Shown: positions 52,440-55,269 of the stretch, piece by piece
Position numbering within the stretch: position 1 is the first letter of the stretch
Layout: the number at the start of each line of letters is the position of its first letter
Origin: Purshia tridentata
Taxonomy: Eukaryota > Streptophyta > Magnoliopsida > Rosales > Rosaceae
Direction of reading: 5' to 3'
DNA: 55,269 bases
NCBI GenBank assembly: GCA_003254885.1
Contig: QANT01005484.1
Coordinates: forward strand, 1-55,269
Position numbers and translations under genes: made by a program
Notes under the pieces: model-generated
The model's input: only the letters and a program-made list of their open reading frames with translations
The model's database searches: none
Told to the model about the DNA's origin: nothing

Positions 52440-53050
52440 TCTGGGAGATTGAGAAGATGAAAGATGAGATGAATAGGAGGGTAGAGAAAGAAGAGAGAAA
52501 AGAGAAAAGAGATCTGGGGATCTCAGCTGGGGGAAGTGCAATCTGGGGATGGGAAGAAATGAGGGAAAAAAAAGAAAAGAAAAAAAAAGAGAAAGGCTGG
52601 CCTGCGGGAGATTTCTGGAGAAAGGGAGAAGAAAGGCAGAGAAAGGAAGAAGAAAGGAAGGGAGAAAAAACAGAAAAAAAAAGTGAGGTAGATTAGTGGG
52701 AAAAGTGCCGCAAAAGGAAGGGGAAGAAAACAAAAAAAAAGGCAAGAAAGAAGAGAAGAAGAGAGGCACGTGGAAGATGGGGGAAGGAAAGAAAAAACAG
52801 AAAAAAAAAAGTGAATGGGGGAAGGAAGGAAAAAACAGAAAAAAAAAAGTGAGGCATTGGTGGGAGTGCCGCAAAAGGAAGGGGAAGAAAAGAAAAAAAG
52901 AAGGAAAAAAAGAAGGGAGAGGCACGTGGAAGATGGGAAGGAAAGAAGAAAAAAGAAAGAAAAAAAAGAAAGGAAAGAAGAAAAAAGAGAAAAAAAGAGA
53001 AAAAAAGAGAAAAAAAGAGAAAAAATAAAGAAAAAATAAAAAAGGGTTTA
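52440..53050 (+). repeat. About 600-bp polypurine tract with internal duplication
   Basis: Almost entirely A and G on the plus strand. A segment beginning GTGCCGCAAAAGGAAGGGG is repeated at 52705 and 52866 (spacing 161 bp). The string GCACGTGGAAGATGGG recurs at 52766 and 52922, and AAACAGAAAAAAAAA recurs several times. The tract yields long Lys/Glu/Arg-rich frames on plus and Phe/Pro/Ser-rich frames on minus, which I attribute to composition. Confidence 0.85.
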
Positions 53051-53240
53051 GAATTTGAAGTAAGAAAAAAAAGAAAAAATAAAAAAGGGTTTAGAATTTG
53101 AAGTTTTTGGACAATTGGAAAAAAAAAAAAGGGTTTGTAGTTTTATTTGGCCTTTTGACTTTGGGATTTTGTTTGAGAATTGATTTGGCTTTTTGGTTTT
53201 AGAGTTTTGTTTAGTTATTTTTAAATTCTAAATCTTAAAT

Positions 53241-53404
53241 CTAAATTTATAATACATTTTTATATAAAAATAATAATAATAGATATCTTAAAAGGCCTAA
53301 ATCTTAATATTCTATATTATAATCTAAATTTATAATACATTTTTATATAAAAATAATCATAATAGATACCTTAAAAGGCCTAAATCTTAATATTCTATAT
53401 TATA
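53241..53404 (+). repeat. Two tandem copies of an 83-bp AT-rich unit
   Basis: The unit starting CTAAATTTATAATACATTTT occurs at 53241 and 53324 with only two or three differences (for example AATAATAATAG against AATCATAATAG). It lies inside the TIR-like element. Confidence 0.92.
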
Positions 53405-54070
53405 TTTGAGAGAATATAGAATATAAATTATATGGTATATAGGGTTTAGTGTATAGATTATAAAGTAATAAAGAATATACTAATGTCATTTATTCATTAC
53501 ATTAATTTTATTTAATAGAATTTGCCTCCAGTGCGCATTATATTCATCTTATATCACATGAAACTTAAAATATGGTTTGGTTTCTTCAATATTTTTTATA
53601 GATGTAGTAGATAATATAGTAAACAAGTATATGCTAAAGTTTCATTCAAAATTTCCATTATTTGATAGCAATTTCCGTAGTTTTTGTCTAAACCCTAGCG
53701 AAATCGAAATTTGGTCGAAATTTCCGTCGAAATTTCCGTCGAAATTTCCATCGAAATTTCCGTGGATACGGAAATTTAACTCCTTGCCAATGACTAATCA
53801 TTTATATATGCTATATTATGTATATTCATAATTTAGATAGAGATCATATATGCTGTTTTAGCTTTTGAGTAATATACAAGTTTTTTGATCATCATTTTGG
53901 TGCAATATATATATGATCGAACTTGCATTACTTATTTGAGATTTATGACCAGTCCAATGCAAAAAGGGATCACCATGAAAATTCCATGTATCTTTCTCTA
54001 GTCTTGTATGAAAAATCAATTGATTCTATACAATAAAAAATGCAAAGAAGGTCTGATTCAATTTCTCAGT

Positions 54071-54336
54071 CCTTCACTTGTATGAATTGTTCAACCAAAC
54101 CAATTTAAAAGCAAACATTGTCAGCTTTCGTGATTGAGATGTTTGCTGCGTTTCATCACTCGAGACAGTCTTGGTCTAATTAAGATTAATTAAGATTATG
54201 CATCCTTCACTTGTATGAATTGTTCAACCAAACCAATTTAAAAGCAAACATTGTCAGCTTTCGTGATTGAGATGTTTGCTGCGTTTCATCACTCGAGACA
54301 GTCTTGGTCTAATTAAGATTAATTAAGATTATGCAA
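54071..54336 (+). repeat. Two tandem copies of a 133-bp unit
   Basis: The unit starting CCTTCACTTGTATGAATTG occurs at 54071 and 54204 and is essentially identical over 133 bp (only the last few bases differ). Near-identity implies a recent duplication or gene conversion, or an assembly effect. Confidence 0.96.
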
Positions 54337-54391
54337 CCATGAGCACCAAGGCACCAACCCAAACATTGTCATCTCTTTTGGATCTTGCGTG

Positions 54392-54553
54392 CTCCAAGAC
54401 ATTATATAAATGTTACAGCTTGGACCAACTAAGATTCTGATGGAAGAGGAGACCCATTTTTATGGCCAAGACACATTAATTAAGATTATGGCGGGTCCAA
54501 GACATTATATAAATGTTACACCTTGGACTAATTAAGATTCTTATGGAAGAGCA
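54392..54553 (+). repeat. Diverged direct repeat of about 59 bp, spaced 103 bp
   Basis: TCCAAGACATTATATAAATG is found at 54393 and 54496, each followed by similar sequence ending GGAAGAG(G/C)A. Several substitutions separate the copies. The region from 54071 to 54553 is therefore a mosaic of local duplications. Confidence 0.85.
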
Positions 54554-54562
54554 GGCATAGAC

Positions 54563-54850
54563 CAGTGTCGGTCCTGAATTTTGGAAGGTCCGGGGCGATA
54601 AATTTAAAATGGCCCATGATCTTAGTTTTACAAACAAAATTATAAACTCTTTCAAACTTGGATTTTGTTTTAAAATAATGTATTAATACTTTTCTAAAAG
54701 ATATACAGTTCACAATTTTGTAATGAGACATAATGAGGACTGAAGAAGTGCAAAAGTTCTTTCTAGAACAAGAAAAAAGTTGACTTTTGCTTAGACAAAA
54801 AAAAGGGCCTTTTAAAATACTAGGCCCTTTAAAAGGTGCAAACATTGGGT
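54563..54850. mobile_element. Possible hAT-like terminal fragment
   Basis: CAGTGTCGGTCCTGAATTTT at 54563 resembles termini of dispersed plant hAT-type elements (CAGTG-CGG-C-starts). Sequence up to about 54850 continues with GGCCC and TAGGCCCTTT strings. No matching inverted end or 8-bp duplication is seen, so this may be a truncated copy. Confidence 0.35.
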
Positions 54851-55060
54851 CCGATATATCAACTATTTTAGGTTTTTAAATGTTTCACAAGCCGATTCAA
54901 TGTTGGCAGGCTGATATAAACAACAGTGGAACAATAGACTGGTGAATTTTGCAAGCCTGCACTTAAACAAGATGGAAAGGGAGGAGAATTTAACTGCAGC
55001 CTTTTCATTTTTTGACGAGTTCATATATAAAAACCTTAGTATCACATGAGATGAATGATG

Positions 55061-55125
55061 CATGTAATTGAGGGAATTTATGGTATTCTTTTNCATGTAA
55101 TTGAGGGAATTTATGGTATTCTTTT
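55061..55125 (+). repeat. 32-bp exact direct repeat flanking a single N
   Basis: The same 32 bases (starting CATGTAATTGAGGGAATTTA) occupy 55061-55092 and 55094-55125, separated only by the N at 55093. An exact repeat on both sides of one ambiguous base suggests two contig ends joined without collapsing their overlap, rather than a real duplication. Confidence 0.85.
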
Positions 55126-55269
55126 TAGCGTCGGGAAGGACCTTGATATGTAGAAGGAAACCAAACAATAGACTTTCCCAAATTTATTTTTAGTGTGAGA
55201 AAAATATTTTAGATTACGTCACAAATTTGTACGCGACGTGAATTTTTTGATATTGGTCAGTTAGGCAAA

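Larger units (their letters stand above)
52152..53783. mobile_element. TIR-like element with GTTAAATTTCG/CGGAAATTTAAC ends and a purine-rich core
   Basis: The left end GAGTTAAATTTCGAAAATTT (52152) pairs loosely with the right end, which runs CGAAATTTCC repeats, then ATACGGAAATTTAACTCC (to 53783). The left 77 bp is present twice in tandem (52152 and 52229). Both ends are built of AAATTTC(G/C)(G/C)CG-type short repeats. The core holds a long A/G tract and a separate 83-bp tandem repeat. No transposase frame exists. A target duplication was not found, so boundaries and superfamily are uncertain. Confidence 0.5.

Noticed and set aside
52386-53039. Long open frames (up to 179 codons) on both strands of the purine tract
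   Set aside because: They are composition artefacts: A/G-only DNA lacks most stop codons in some frames, and the products are Lys/Glu/Arg or Phe/Pro/Ser low-complexity strings with no domain.

Overview
The window is nuclear DNA from a flowering plant, most likely a woody rosid eudicot, though the species cannot be fixed from sequence alone. The evidence is long AT-rich intergenic DNA, multi-exon genes with GT-AG introns, plant-specific protein families (CIPK, RLCK-VII) and dense plant-type transposon relics (LINEs, MITEs, a solo LTR). Four protein-coding genes are supported exon by exon. VPS26 (+, 2152-15403, 11 coding exons, 301 aa) is a retromer subunit. A CIPK3-type CBL-interacting protein kinase (+, 20216-26067, 14 coding exons, 441 aa) follows. 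COP9 signalosome subunit 2 (CSN2; -, 34326 down to 29598, 12 coding exons, 439 aa) converges on it. A receptor-like cytoplasmic kinase of subfamily VII (+, 45722-49691, 6 coding exons, 390 aa) lies further right. All splice junctions given here were read from the sequence, and each open frame closes on a length matching its family.

Layout. 1-1.66 kb: AT-rich flank, possibly with the end of an LTR. 1.66-15.7 kb: VPS26, whose introns are swollen by LINE relics, including one LINE inserted inside another in opposite orientation, and by a short tandem repeat. 15.7-18.6 kb: spacer with microsatellites and a hAT-like MITE with near-perfect 8-bp target duplications. 18.6-26.1 kb: CIPK3 with an intron-containing leader. 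26.1-29.6 kb: a 136-bp tandem duplication, a MITE and a LINE RNase-H relic. 29.6-34.4 kb: CSN2. 34.7-43.8 kb: a transposon cluster comprising two related TIR elements side by side, a Pack-type element carrying a piece of an oligopeptidase gene, a foldback MITE cluster with a second foldback inside it, and a 1.84-kb solo LTR with a perfect 5-bp target duplication. 45.4-49.7 kb: the RLCK gene, with an overlapping upstream reading frame. 49.7-55.3 kb: LTR-like remnant, a TIR-like element with a purine-rich core, tandem duplications and a single-N join flanked by a 32-bp exact repeat.

The genes do not form a pathway. VPS26 acts in endosomal sorting, CIPK3 in calcium signalling, CSN2 in cullin deneddylation and the RLCK in receptor signalling at the plasma membrane. 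CIPK3 next to CSN2 is also found in Arabidopsis (At2g26980 and At2g26990, from memory), so that pair looks like ancestral microsynteny and supports both orthology calls. I see no new multi-gene system. The most interesting items are the Pack-type gene capture, the foldback cluster, the nested LINEs in the VPS26 intron, and the upstream ORFs that touch or overlap the main starts of VPS26 and the RLCK.
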